Positions 1 through 9,000 of a stretch of 32,183 nt of DNA are shown here, piece after piece (positions within the stretch are counted from its first letter, which is position 1; the number at the start of each line of letters is the position of its first letter). The stretch lies in the NCBI GenBank assembly GCA_903885595.1, contig CAISJJ010000536.1, positions 1-32,183 of the forward strand, written 5' to 3'. The translations under genes and the position numbers were made by a program. Under the pieces are notes generated by a model. That model was given only the letters and a program-made list of their open reading frames with translations, did no database searches and was not told the DNA's origin. Origin of the DNA: an uncultured Bacteroidales bacterium. Lineage in GTDB: Bacteria > Bacteroidota > Bacteroidia > Bacteroidales > FEN-979.

Positions 1-81
1 GATTTGAAAATTTGAGGATTTGAGGATTTGAGGATTTGAAAATTTGAGGATTTGAAGATTTGAGGATTTGAGGATTTGAGG
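1..81. repeat. Tandem 8-nt repeat array GATTTGAG
   Basis: Ten consecutive 8-nt units of GATTTGAG, with the variants GATTTGAA and AATTTGAG, fill the first 80 bases. The array probably continues beyond the left edge of the window. The reverse-complement motif CTCAAATC reappears at 383-439, just before the arsenite efflux gene, so the region between is bracketed by the motif in inverted orientation. Arrays of this kind are common between genes in Bacteroidota. The unit is far too short and the array has no spacers, so it is not a CRISPR. Confidence 0.85.
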
Positions 82-110
82 TAGCATTTGAAGCAGAGAC
101 CTTTATCCAT

Positions 111-132
111 GCGCGCTCCGTAGGAGCGAAAT
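111..132. repeat. REP-like palindrome, copy 1
   Basis: CGCTCC-GTA-GGAGCG is a perfect 6-bp palindrome around a GTA centre, followed by AAAT. A second copy lies at 160-182. Short palindromes with this core look like dispersed intergenic REP-type elements. Confidence 0.55.
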
Positions 133-159
133 ATTGGTAGAACGATAAGGTTCAGGAAC

Positions 160-182
160 ATTTCGCTCCGTAGGTGCGAAAT
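160..182. repeat. REP-like palindrome, copy 2
   Basis: ATTTCGC and GCGAAAT flank TCCGTAGGT. The core matches copy 1 at 111-132 apart from one change (GGAGCG to GGTGCG). The flanks differ between the two copies, so this is a repeated small element and not a duplication of the whole region. Confidence 0.55.
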
Positions 183-223
183 TATTGCGATCATTCTATT
201 TAAAAATTTGAAAAATATTGGTT

Positions 224-381
224 ATGAGGAATGATAAAGAAAATCTGATTGTTAAACTGAATATTGGCTTACCCTATGTGAAATGTCGAAAAACCACCCA
301 TCCAATCCAGAATTAAAGGAGAAATTAAAATCAATCACGAACATCTTGTCTAAAATTATTATCACCTCAAAATCAAAATAA
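224..381 (+). pseudogene. Remnant of a four-helix-bundle (23S rRNA intervening-sequence-type) protein gene
   Basis: An ATG at 224 opens a 30-codon frame that begins MRNDKENLIVKL, the typical start of the Bacteroidota four-helix-bundle family, and stops at 314-316. In another frame, codons from about 304 to the TAA at 379-381 read NPELKEKLKSITNILSKIII and then TSKSK, which resembles the usual C-terminal helix of the same family. The family is normally about 115-130 residues. The two ends sit only about 50 bases apart, so the middle is missing and the frame is broken. I infer an internal deletion plus frameshift. The family assignment is from recalled sequence patterns. Confidence 0.6.
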
Positions 382-382
382 T

Positions 383-439
383 CATTTTCACATCCTCAAA
401 TTTTTCAAATCCATTTTCACATCCTCAAATCCCCAAATC
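383..439. repeat. Direct repeat CATTTTCACATCCTCAAAT, two copies
   Basis: The 19-nt sequence CATTTTCACATCCTCAAAT occurs at 383-401 and 412-430 (period 29 nt), followed by a further CAAATC-type unit to 439. It is the inverted-orientation counterpart of the array at 1-80. It ends 8 nt before the ATG of the arsenite efflux gene, so it must form part of that gene's leader or promoter region. Confidence 0.75.
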
Positions 440-447
440 TATTCTTT

Positions 448-1497
448 ATGACAACAAAACTTAAATTTCTAGACCGCTACCTTACATTATGGATTTTTCT
501 TGCCATGGCCATCGGCGTGTGCTGGGGCTGGCTCTTTCCCGGAATTGCCGGTTTTTGGAATTCAATGTCATCCGGAACTACCAATATTCCGATTGCCATC
601 GGACTTATCGTGATGATGTATCCCCCATTGGCCAAAGTCAAATATGAAGAGCTGGGAGATGTTTTCAAAAACACGAAGATACTCGGATTGTCGCTTGTAC
701 AGAACTGGCTGATCGGCCCGGTGCTTATGTTCTTGCTTGCCATTATTTTTCTGCAATTCAACATTGATTATATGTATGGGTTGATACTCATCGGGTTGGC
801 CCGATGCATCGCCATGGTGATCGTATGGAATGAGCTTGCAAAAGGAGATAATGAATATTGTGCCGGACTGGTTGCCTTTAACTCTATCTTCCAGGTCCTA
901 CTTTTCTCCGTATATGCCTATTTGTTCATAGCGGTTTTCCCGGCGTGGTTTGGACTTCCTACTAACAGTGCAGTGGAAGCCATTACCATAACACAGATTG
1001 CTGAAAGTGTTTTTATTTATCTTGGAATTCCTTTCCTGGCAGGATTTCTCACACGGTTTATCCTGATCCGGGTAAAAAGCAAAGACTGGTATCACACGAA
1101 ATTTATACCTAAAATCAGTCCGCTCACCCTGATCGCATTGCTTTTCACAATCCTGGTTATGTTTTCCCTGAAAGGTGAATATATCGTAAAAATCCCCCTG
1201 GATGTGATCCGGATTGCCATCCCCCTGAGCATCTATTTTGTGATCATGTTCCTGCTATCATTTTGGATGAGCAAGAGGGTAGGGGCTACCTACGAACAGG
1301 CGGCAACCCTCTCATTCACAGCGGCCAGCAATAATTTTGAACTGGCCATTGCTGTTGCAATTGCTGTATTTGGAATTAATTCAGGTGAAGCCTTTGCAGC
1401 AGTTATCGGTCCCCTGGTAGAGGTTCCTGTTCTCATAGGACTGGTGAATGTTGCACTGAAGTTCAAAAAGAAGTATTTCCTAAGTAAGATAAGTTAA
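448..1497 (+). CDS. acr3: ACR3-family arsenite efflux permease
   Basis: A 349-residue integral membrane protein of the bile-acid/arsenite (BART) superfamily, expected to export arsenite across the inner membrane. It is strongly hydrophobic throughout, consistent with the ten helices of the family, and the length is normal. The signature [13 protein letters not shown] (residues 117-128) holds Cys120, the family's conserved functional cysteine. The C-terminal stretch with PLVEVPVLI carries the conserved glutamate. The ATG at 448 gives a normal N terminus. No arsR regulator or arsenate reductase is adjacent: the left side is repeats and a pseudogene, so this is an orphan copy as far as the window shows. 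It is convergent with the LruC gene, with a 7-bp gap. Confidence 0.9.
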   Translation: MTTKLKFLDRYLTLWIFLAMAIGVCWGWLFPGIAGFWNSMSSGTTNIPIAIGLIVMMYPPLAKVKYEELGDVFKNTKILGLSLVQNWLIGPVLMFLLAIIFLQFNIDYMYGLILIGLARCIAMVIVWNELAKGDNEYCAGLVAFNSIFQVLLFSVYAYLFIAVFPAWFGLPTNSAVEAITITQIAESVFIYLGIPFLAGFLTRFILIRVKSKDWYHTKFIPKISPLTLIALLFTILVMFSLKGEYIVKIPLDVIRIAIPLSIYFVIMFLLSFWMSKRVGATYEQAATLSFTAASNNFELAIAVAIAVFGINSGEAFAAVIGPLVEVPVLIGLVNVALKFKKKYFLSKIS

Positions 1498-1504
1498 CAT
1501 AAAC

Positions 1505-3796
1505 TCACTTTACCGGTTTGATGTACATCTTTGTGTTATCGCGATATCCGGGTAAGTCCTTATACCAATCCTGGTAGGTTGTACCACCTGATTCTGCCCA
1601 GGGGCCGAACTTGAGGTTTCCATATACAATTTCCACGGTTTCCCAGGTATAATCGTATTGTTCGGGGATGCTGATGGCCCAGGGAAGATTGTTATCAGTC
1701 TTGTAATAGCGTCCTGTTGCAGGATCAGAATCATCATCACCGGTACCAAAGAGCGACATATTAACCAGTGAGGTTGGCATATGATCAGGGAGATGAATCT
1801 CAACACTCCGCTCCATATTCTTGATAATAAATGGATTGTAGGGTGGTGCGCCGATATTTGATTGTGACTGGGGTGTGTTGAAGTGCAGGTTTATTCTGAT
1901 GGTATCGGAAATGCCATATGGGAAATCCTTTTCGGTATTGAAATAAGCCCCTCCGGTTCTGTGAATTACCTTTTCGACATTATCGATGGCAATGATAACA
2001 GCCTTCTCCTGATTATTTTCGGTGCCATTCAACGCATTGTCAATGTAGCCGTATGTAAGGCTCTGGCCTGAAACAGATTCAACCGTGACGGGCAAAGCGC
2101 CATCAAACTGCCAGCCGAATCCATTCTGCAGGAAAGCCCCCACAGCGCGTATGTAAAAGGTAGGCTTCACATCCACAACTTTGTTTTGTGCATTGGTGAT
2201 ATACCAGTAATTACAATCAACTACCAGGTCATTCATGTCATAATCGCCCCTGCTGGGCCAGAGGTCTTCAAAAGCAAGTGAGCCAAATTTATTTTTACCG
2301 GGATAAAAATTATCATATGCCCGTGTAGGATCATCGGGATAATCATCGAGGTTATCAGGTACACCATCGCCGTCGCGGTCGTTTGACGGAGGGGCCGGGG
2401 GCTGGTTTCCTTCCGGATTGCATTCAGATACAGGTATGGTGATCGTGGTGTTGGCAATTGATTTCAGGGTGGCGCCATGCTCGAAATTGGCGGGATAACT
2501 GCCGTTTAACAAGCTTCCGCTTAAAGTCAGCATTTCAATGGGACCGTCGATGTGTTTACCGCCATTGATCCTGGCCGTGTTTGTTGATTTTAACACGCTG
2601 GTACTGCCTTCTCCCTTGATATCATTGTTCACGATCAGGTTGGTACACATCACCATCGATTTGTTCCTGAGTTTTAATTCGGCTCCTCCATTCACAGTGG
2701 CGCCCAGGTAAGCACGGATAAATCCTCCGTCAGATGAATATTCAACATTGTTGAAGTTGATATTTCCATGGCTGATAATGGCACATTCATTTTCGACTTC
2801 ACTTTGGTTGAAATTGATGTCACCCGAAACTTCGATCAATCCTTCGTTGGTCACCTTGTGAATAACATTCCATTGCCCGTTGTTGATTGTCAGCGTTCCG
2901 GTATTAAACAGTTCCCCGCTACTGCCGTTCATGTTGTAGGTGCCATTGATCGTCATATCTCCAAAATTCTGCACCAGGTCGTTGGGATTGAAATTTGCAT
3001 TTACGGTCAAGGTTCCTGAATTCATTACCTGGGCATCCTGATTCAGATTAAATGATCCGATGGTGGCAGTTGAATTGGAATAAACCTTCAGGTAGCAGTT
3101 TTTGCCCATGGACAGCGAACCAATTGAGGCGCTGCCACCTCCTGTAATGATTAGGGTTGCAGCGTTATCCTCCTGCCCCGACATGCTGATCGTTCCGTTA
3201 AATACACCACAGATTTTGAGTTTGCCTTTATTGATGGCAATGCTTCCGTTGTAAACGCCTGTTATGCAATATGTTTTACCATTATTAATTGTAAATGAAC
3301 CTGCAGTGGGAGTGCCGTCACAACCGGAATCACAACTCGGGTCAGCAATGGCATTTTGAGATTTCAACTTGCTTTTAACGGTTTCCGTGAAAGTGTACGA
3401 AATCACATCCGATACAGCCATCGTTACGATCCGTGCGGTACCATCGCCAGTTTTCAACTCAATGTAGATCTGCTGGAGTGCGGTAGGTATGCGGATTCCG
3501 GTAACAAATGGAAAATTGTAACCCGCTGAACCGGTCAGCAAAACATTACCATCAGAGAGGGGATTTCCGTCATATACTGTAATTTTATCCAATTCCCCGA
3601 TACTTGCAGGGAGATCGACAGCTATCTCAAGACTAACCAATCGCGATGATTCCCAATTGAAAGATGCAGGAACCTTAAGGTCTTCCATCTTCTTTGGTCC
3701 CTGCTGGGGATCTGGTTCCTTTTCCTTATGACAGGAAACAAGTGTTAAAGCGACAACAATGGATAACAATAGGTAAATTCTTTTCAATGAGTTCAT
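1505..3796 (-). CDS. LruC-domain lipoprotein
   Basis: I chose the ATG at 3796 (763 aa) because it is followed directly by a lipoprotein signal: a hydrophobic stretch, then lipobox LVSC with Cys22. The longer frame to 3910 would bury this signal behind 38 residues. After an acidic linker (KEKEPDP) comes a beta-rich domain, then a Cys-containing segment. A long stretch of short G/N-rich beta repeats (GTLTVN, GTLTINNG, GDINFN type) resembles a beta-helix. A thrombospondin-3-like calcium motif (DRDGDGVPDNLDDYPDD, about residue 470) precedes a C-terminal LruC/DUF4842 domain containing the hallmark FEDLWPSRGDYDMNDLV. It is expected to sit in the outer membrane or at the surface; its function is unknown. 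It lies downstream of the beta-helix gene on the same strand, 245 bp away. Confidence 0.85.
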   Translation of the reverse strand: MNSLKRIYLLLSIVVALTLVSCHKEKEPDPQQGPKKMEDLKVPASFNWESSRLVSLEIAVDLPASIGELDKITVYDGNPLSDGNVLLTGSAGYNFPFVTGIRIPTALQQIYIELKTGDGTARIVTMAVSDVISYTFTETVKSKLKSQNAIADPSCDSGCDGTPTAGSFTINNGKTYCITGVYNGSIAINKGKLKICGVFNGTISMSGQEDNAATLIITGGGSASIGSLSMGKNCYLKVYSNSTATIGSFNLNQDAQVMNSGTLTVNANFNPNDLVQNFGDMTINGTYNMNGSSGELFNTGTLTINNGQWNVIHKVTNEGLIEVSGDINFNQSEVENECAIISHGNINFNNVEYSSDGGFIRAYLGATVNGGAELKLRNKSMVMCTNLIVNNDIKGEGSTSVLKSTNTARINGGKHIDGPIEMLTLSGSLLNGSYPANFEHGATLKSIANTTITIPVSECNPEGNQPPAPPSNDRDGDGVPDNLDDYPDDPTRAYDNFYPGKNKFGSLAFEDLWPSRGDYDMNDLVVDCNYWYITNAQNKVVDVKPTFYIRAVGAFLQNGFGWQFDGALPVTVESVSGQSLTYGYIDNALNGTENNQEKAVIIAIDNVEKVIHRTGGAYFNTEKDFPYGISDTIRINLHFNTPQSQSNIGAPPYNPFIIKNMERSVEIHLPDHMPTSLVNMSLFGTGDDDSDPATGRYYKTDNNLPWAISIPEQYDYTWETVEIVYGNLKFGPWAESGGTTYQDWYKDLPGYRDNTKMYIKPVK

Positions 3797-3960
3797 GTGT
3801 TTGCGATTTTTTAAATATTCGTTAGGGATATCTGTCAATTTCTTCATGCTTTTCATCAGTGTAGTGAAGGTGGTCTTATTTGTTTTAAGAATGTTGTGAT
3901 TTACAACCATACAAAACTAACAAGACCTGCATACAGTAACAAGCGGAAATTTGTATGTGC

Positions 3961-4004
3961 TTACCTTAATCTCGTAATCGTCTTTAAAAATGCACTTAAG
4001 GTAA
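3961..4004. repeat. Inverted repeat TTACCTTAA / TTAAGGTAA
   Basis: Perfect 9-nt arms at 3961-3969 and 3996-4004 enclose a 26-nt loop. It lies between the stop of the beta-helix gene and the start of the LruC gene, both on the minus strand. There is no T-tract, so it may be either a weak terminator or an operator. I cannot decide which. Confidence 0.3.
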
Positions 4005-4041
4005 TTTGCTGGAATTTACCTTTGCTGAATTTTTATCAATT

Positions 4042-5640
4042 TCAGCGCAAAAGCAGGAAAGGTTTTGTCCTCATTATCGATTCGCCTGTTATGCGTAGAA
4101 AATAAAATCCGGCAGGCCATTGATCTATTCCCGATTCATTGGAATTGACATATATTGTCTGCGGTCCAGTGTAAAGAAATCTGTCCTCCGAATGCCACAC
4201 CTTTTTGCCATTGCTGTTAAAAACCGTGAGTGAGAAAATCCCCGGACGATCCGGTGTAAATGATACGGAAAAATCCGACCTTACCGGGTTTGGAGTTATA
4301 AATAACCCGCTGCTGGCCTCTGGTGGTGGATTAACCCATGTTACCGGATTCCATTCGTATGCCCCGATATCGATCCGGTTATTGTAAATCCGGTCATTAC
4401 ACGCAAGATCTTCACCAGGCACCTGTAACGATGTGGTATCGGGAGTTCCCCGATCAATAAACGGGGAATTGTTCAGCAGGGAATAAGGAAATTCTCCGTT
4501 ACCTGTAAAGCCGGGAATCGTATCGAGGTTGTTTTCATATTCACCATGATAGCCCTGCTGGCCTCCGCTACCCTGAAAGTCATCAATGCCTCCTGCAACA
4601 TTGCAATAATAAAAATTCGGAGCTGAACGAACATCCCAGATATAGACCTCCTGTCCCAACCCTGCGGCATTGTCATAAAGAATCGTATTGTAATTGCTGG
4701 GGCAGGCCGAATCGTTGGCATATAGTCCACCCCCATAGGATGCCTGGTTATTCACGATGGTGTTGTTTGACAGGCTGACGTTACACCGGATAATGGATAT
4801 GCCGCCCCCGAAAAAGAGTGCGTTGTTGCCATCAACAAGATTGTTCGATGCTACATTTGTGGGTGAAGAGCGGAGATAGGCAAATCCACCTCCCAAACCC
4901 GAAAAATTTTGATGGAAGATGTTAAATTGTAAAACCGGGTCGGAAAACTCAAAAGAGGCTCCACCCCCGATGCCGGTGGAAGAATTATTCTCGAAAAGGC
5001 AGTATTGAAGAACCGGGTTGGAATGAACCGCACAAAAAGCGCCGCCATAACCATAAGGAAGGTTAGGGGTACCGCAGCGGTTTTCACGAAAGGTGTTCCT
5101 TGTAAGCAGGATATCGGCATATTTGGCATAAACAGCCCCTCCCCATTTATGCGCAAGGTTGTGGAAGAAATCGCAATCGGAAATTGCCACTTTATTCCAG
5201 TTGAATACGCGCATGACCCCTCCGTTGATCCCTGTCGTGTCCTGGGATACCGCCTTCCCATACTCGAAGTGACAAAATGAAAAAAAGGAGGTGTCAGTGG
5301 TTGGTGCCAGCTGGTTGAAAAGAAACCCGTGCCATCCTCCCGAAACAGACAGCGTATCGGCAAATCCGGATGTATCGGATACCGTGAAAATAATCGGATA
5401 CCCGGCATTGCCTATCGCCCTGATAACGCCCAAAACCCAAATTTCATAAGAACCATGGAATATGACCCTGGTACCCGGCAAAATAACCAGGCTGGTATCG
5501 GCATTAATCCGGAGATCCCCCACCACATTTACGGTATCCACACTCCATATTCCTGAAACCTTCCCGGTAACAGTGATGGAACTTCCATGAACAAAATCGA
5601 GAATACATAAGGAAACGAGGAGCAGGAGCAAGTGTTTCAT
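4042..5640 (-). CDS. Secreted right-handed beta-helix protein with T9SS sorting domain
   Basis: A 532-residue protein with a cleavable signal peptide (MKHLLLLLVSLCILDFVHGS). The central part is a parallel beta-helix of the polymorphic-outer-membrane/choice-of-anchor-Q type, with repeated G-G-G/F-xx-N-N patterns such as GGAVYAKYADILLTRNTF and SNNTIVNNQASYGGGLY. It ends in DIGAYEW, typical of this group. From about residue 445 a type A Por/T9SS sorting domain starts with ITPNPVRSDFSVSF and ends with LRITGESIMRTKPFLLLR. It is therefore exported by Sec, moved across the outer membrane by T9SS and anchored or released. Such folds act as adhesins or polysaccharide-binding or -cleaving proteins, but no catalytic motif is visible. 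It is divergent from the subtilisin gene. Confidence 0.85.
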   Translation of the reverse strand: MKHLLLLLVSLCILDFVHGSSITVTGKVSGIWSVDTVNVVGDLRINADTSLVILPGTRVIFHGSYEIWVLGVIRAIGNAGYPIIFTVSDTSGFADTLSVSGGWHGFLFNQLAPTTDTSFFSFCHFEYGKAVSQDTTGINGGVMRVFNWNKVAISDCDFFHNLAHKWGGAVYAKYADILLTRNTFRENRCGTPNLPYGYGGAFCAVHSNPVLQYCLFENNSSTGIGGGASFEFSDPVLQFNIFHQNFSGLGGGFAYLRSSPTNVASNNLVDGNNALFFGGGISIIRCNVSLSNNTIVNNQASYGGGLYANDSACPSNYNTILYDNAAGLGQEVYIWDVRSAPNFYYCNVAGGIDDFQGSGGQQGYHGEYENNLDTIPGFTGNGEFPYSLLNNSPFIDRGTPDTTSLQVPGEDLACNDRIYNNRIDIGAYEWNPVTWVNPPPEASSGLFITPNPVRSDFSVSFTPDRPGIFSLTVFNSNGKKVWHSEDRFLYTGPQTIYVNSNESGIDQWPAGFYFLRITGESIMRTKPFLLLR

Positions 5641-6024
5641 TGTCAGTTGTTTTTATGTTACCGGTCACATGGAATACCCATTATTGTCATTGATGGTAGG
5701 GAGGAACAGGCCCATATAGGTATTTCACGATTAAAATTCTGATATACCAGCGTCGGATGGTAGCGGTAACAAACTTACATATTTTCAATAAAAGATGCTC
5801 AGTTACAATGAAAAAATGCAGACTGGAAGGAACAGGGATTACTATTCTTCTTATTTTTACCTGCAATATATTACAACTTGCTTTTTGATTGATCACAATT
5901 GCAACAGTTGAAATCAATCAACCAAAGTATTTCAAAGTTAAATCAGTTAATATCCGCTGATATTATTTCGATCAACCAAATTACCAGTTAAAACGACTAA
6001 TAATCCAAATCAAAAAACATCCAT
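5641..6024. other. Divergent intergenic region (384 bp), no gene seen
   Basis: AT-rich spacer between the beta-helix gene (minus) and the subtilisin gene (plus), which must hold both promoters. The only minus-strand open frame here has no recognisable features. A Bacteroidota -7-like TAAGTTTG reads on the minus strand at 5777-5770, but I found no TTTG at the right distance, so I do not call it a promoter. A 9-bp dyad at 5885-5921 is listed separately. Confidence 0.6.
5885..5921. promoter_or_regulatory. Dyad TTGATTGAT / ATCAATCAA upstream of the subtilisin gene
   Basis: Perfect 9-nt arms at 5885-5893 and 5913-5921 are separated by 19 nt, about 100 bp upstream of the ATG at 6025. Because it lies between divergent genes it is not a terminator. 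It could be an operator or an RNA hairpin. No regulator can be assigned. Confidence 0.3.
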
Positions 6025-9000
6025 ATGCGCAAAAATTTCCTTTTTATACTTCTGTGTTTATTTATCTTTTCATTCGCAAATTCGCAGAAAAATGCTGTGG
6101 ATTATACCATCCATTTAAAAACAGCTACATTGGTCCCGGAGCCCAATGCAAAAGAATACCTCTCTTCCTGGATTTCTAACCGGGGGGATTCTTTCAATTC
6201 TCACTATTTCAGGATCGTTCAGTTTTCACGAACCCCGGTAGAATCGGAAAAGGTGATGCTGAAAAATGCTGGGGTAGAACTGCTGGATTATTTGCCCAGC
6301 CTGGCTTATTTTGCATCCTTTACAAAGGATATCAATGCAGATGCAATGTTAAACCTGCCAGTCAGAAGTATTATGGATGTTGCACCCGATTACAAACTCG
6401 ATCCGTTGCTTTTCAGTGAAAACTATCCTGGTCATTCCATCGTCGATGGCAACAAGATAAAGTTAATGGTCAGTTATTACCCAAACCTTGATCCTGCGCA
6501 GGCTGTTGACGCGTTGCGTGCCGAAGGATTGGTAATCACAGAGCGGGATGATTTTGGGAAATTTGTTACTGTGATTACGCCCATAACGGAGATCATGAGA
6601 ATTGCATCATTGCCGCTTGTTCTGTTTATGGAGCCTGTTTCTCCCGATCCGGCACCCGAAAACTACACCGGACGTACTTTGCATCATACCAATGTTATTG
6701 CTTCTGATTATGTTACCGGACGCCATTACGACGGTACAGGGGTTCATATAATGCTGCAGGACGATGGCGTGATCGGCCCTCATATTGATTATCAGGGCAG
6801 GATTGGGGCACAGTTTGTAACCGTCAACAACGGAAATCATGGCGACCATTGTGCCGGGATCATCATGGGTGCGGGGAACCGCGATCCCAAAGCCAAAGGG
6901 AATGCTTTTGGCGCTGATATATATGTTTACAATGTCTCGCCGAGTTATCCTGGTTTTTCTGCGATCCCTACGGTCTACGCAAGCCTTGGCATCAGGGTGA
7001 CCTCTGCTTCATACAGCGACGGCTGCAACACGGGTTATACTTCGCTCACACGCACACTCGACCAGCAGGTGCGAACCTATCCATCGCTCTTTCATGTTTT
7101 TTCTGCAGGAAATTCCGGTGTTGAGGATTGCGGATATGGCGCCGGGGCGGGATGGGGTAACATTACCGGTGGACATAAAATGGGCAAGAATGTTATAACG
7201 GTGGCTAATCTTGATTACCAGGATAACTTATCATCCTCCAGCAGCAGGGGACCTGCACATGATGGCAGGATAAAACCGGATATCGGAGCCAAGGGAACCG
7301 ATGTCAATTCAACCATCGACCCAAATGACTATGAACTTAAATCGGGCACCTCGATGTCATGCCCCGGAATAGCCGGGACCCTTGCCCAGCTGATCCAGGG
7401 ATACCGTGAGTTGAATAACGGAAAGGATCCGAAGGCCGGATTGCTGAAAGCAGTAATCCTTAACACCGCCGAAGACCTTGGAAACCCCGGGCCTGATTTT
7501 AAATTTGGCTGGGGACGGGTCAATGCCCTGCGTGCCATACAGGTGATCGAAGAAGAGAGATATGATTCAGGGGTTATCACCCAGGGGTCATCAGTGATCC
7601 ATAGCATTTCTGTACCTGCCAATACAGCCCAGTTGAGGGTTATGGTATACTGGACTGATTATCAGGCCTCAGTTAACACAAACTGGGCGCTGGTGAACAA
7701 TCTTGACATTACCCTGACCGATCCGGGTTCAACGGTATGGAAGCCATGGGTTTTGAGCCGTTACCCGCACCCCGACAGTCTTGACAAGCCTGCCACCAGA
7801 GGAGTTGATAACAGGAACAATATGGAACAGGTCACCCTGGAAAACCCAGGCGCAGGAACCTATACCTTGAATGTGCAGGGATTTAATGTCCCGCAGGGTC
7901 CTCAAACCTATTATGTTGTTTATGAATTTATTCCGGATGCCGTTATCCTTACCTATCCCATTGGCGGTGAATCGCTTGTTCCGGGTGAAACCGAAACCAT
8001 CAGATGGGATGCATATGGCAGCGGTGAACCATTCTCACTCTGGATTTCAAAAGACAATGGACAAAACTGGGATCCTATTGCCGAAAACTTGTCAGGAGGT
8101 ACCCGGTACTTCAACTGGACAGTAGCTTATAATCTGACAGCCGAAGCATTGGTGAAGGTGACAAGGGGAGGATCGGAATCTCAAAGTGCGGTACCATTTT
8201 CAATATCAGGGGTTCCGTGTAATGTTACCGTTGACTGGGCCTGTCAAGATGCTTTACATCTCAGCTGGAGTGAAGTGGTTGGCGCAGCTTCCTATGAGGT
8301 ATTCAGGCTTGGAGAAAAGTACATGGAACCCATTGGGATAACTTCAAACACCTCGTTTATTGTTAACGCTCCCAGCCCAACCACCAGTACATGGCTCAGT
8401 GTGCGGGCAATTGGTGAAAACGGGGCTGTTGGACGCAGGGCTGTTGCTGTTGAAAAAGCGGCAGGAACATTCAATTGCCATCCGGTTGATGCAATGATGT
8501 CAGCTGCTCCAACTGCCGAATGGGGCGTTTTTCAATCATGCATGTCCCTGAATGCAGTCAATGTCCCGGTTGAGGTGAAAAATTTTGGCCTGGAGCCAAT
8601 CACCAATCCCACTTTGCATTTTCAGCTGGATGCTGGTCCTGTATATACCGAAACGTACAATGGAACCATTGATCCGGATTCAACCGGGTATTACACGTTT
8701 ACTGAAAAAATCGACATTTCCGCCATCGGTTCCCATATGCTGACAACCTGGGTTGAATACCCGGCAGACCAGAACCCTGTTAACGACACCTTGCAGAGAC
8801 CAATTGAAGTGATTGAAGGGAGCACAATGTCGATCGGGAGCATTCAAACATTTGATGCCTGGGTTAAATGTCTCTCGGCACCTATTTGTGAGCTCTATTC
8901 CTGTCCGCTTGAAGATGGGTGGATTAACCTGGCGAATGATGTTTACGACCATCACGACTGGAGAACATTCAGGGGAAATACACCTTCACCGGGAACGGGT

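Noticed and set aside
1..81. Possible CRISPR array
   Set aside because: The unit is 8 nt with no spacers and sits in a low-complexity Bacteroidota intergenic array. No cas genes are present.
3797..3910. 38-residue upstream extension of the LruC gene
   Set aside because: It would place a lipoprotein signal in the middle of the chain. The ATG at 3796 gives a proper signal and lipobox.
4851..5408. 185-residue minus-strand frame within the beta-helix gene
   Set aside because: It runs in another frame of a gene that has a signal peptide, repeats and a T9SS domain. It has no independent features.
5770..5777. TAAGTTTG -7 element for the beta-helix gene
   Set aside because: No TTTG at the required 19-21 nt upstream distance.
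5687..5917. 76-residue minus-strand frame in the divergent spacer
   Set aside because: There is no start context and no similarity, and it overlaps the likely promoter region and the dyad. It is probably not coding.
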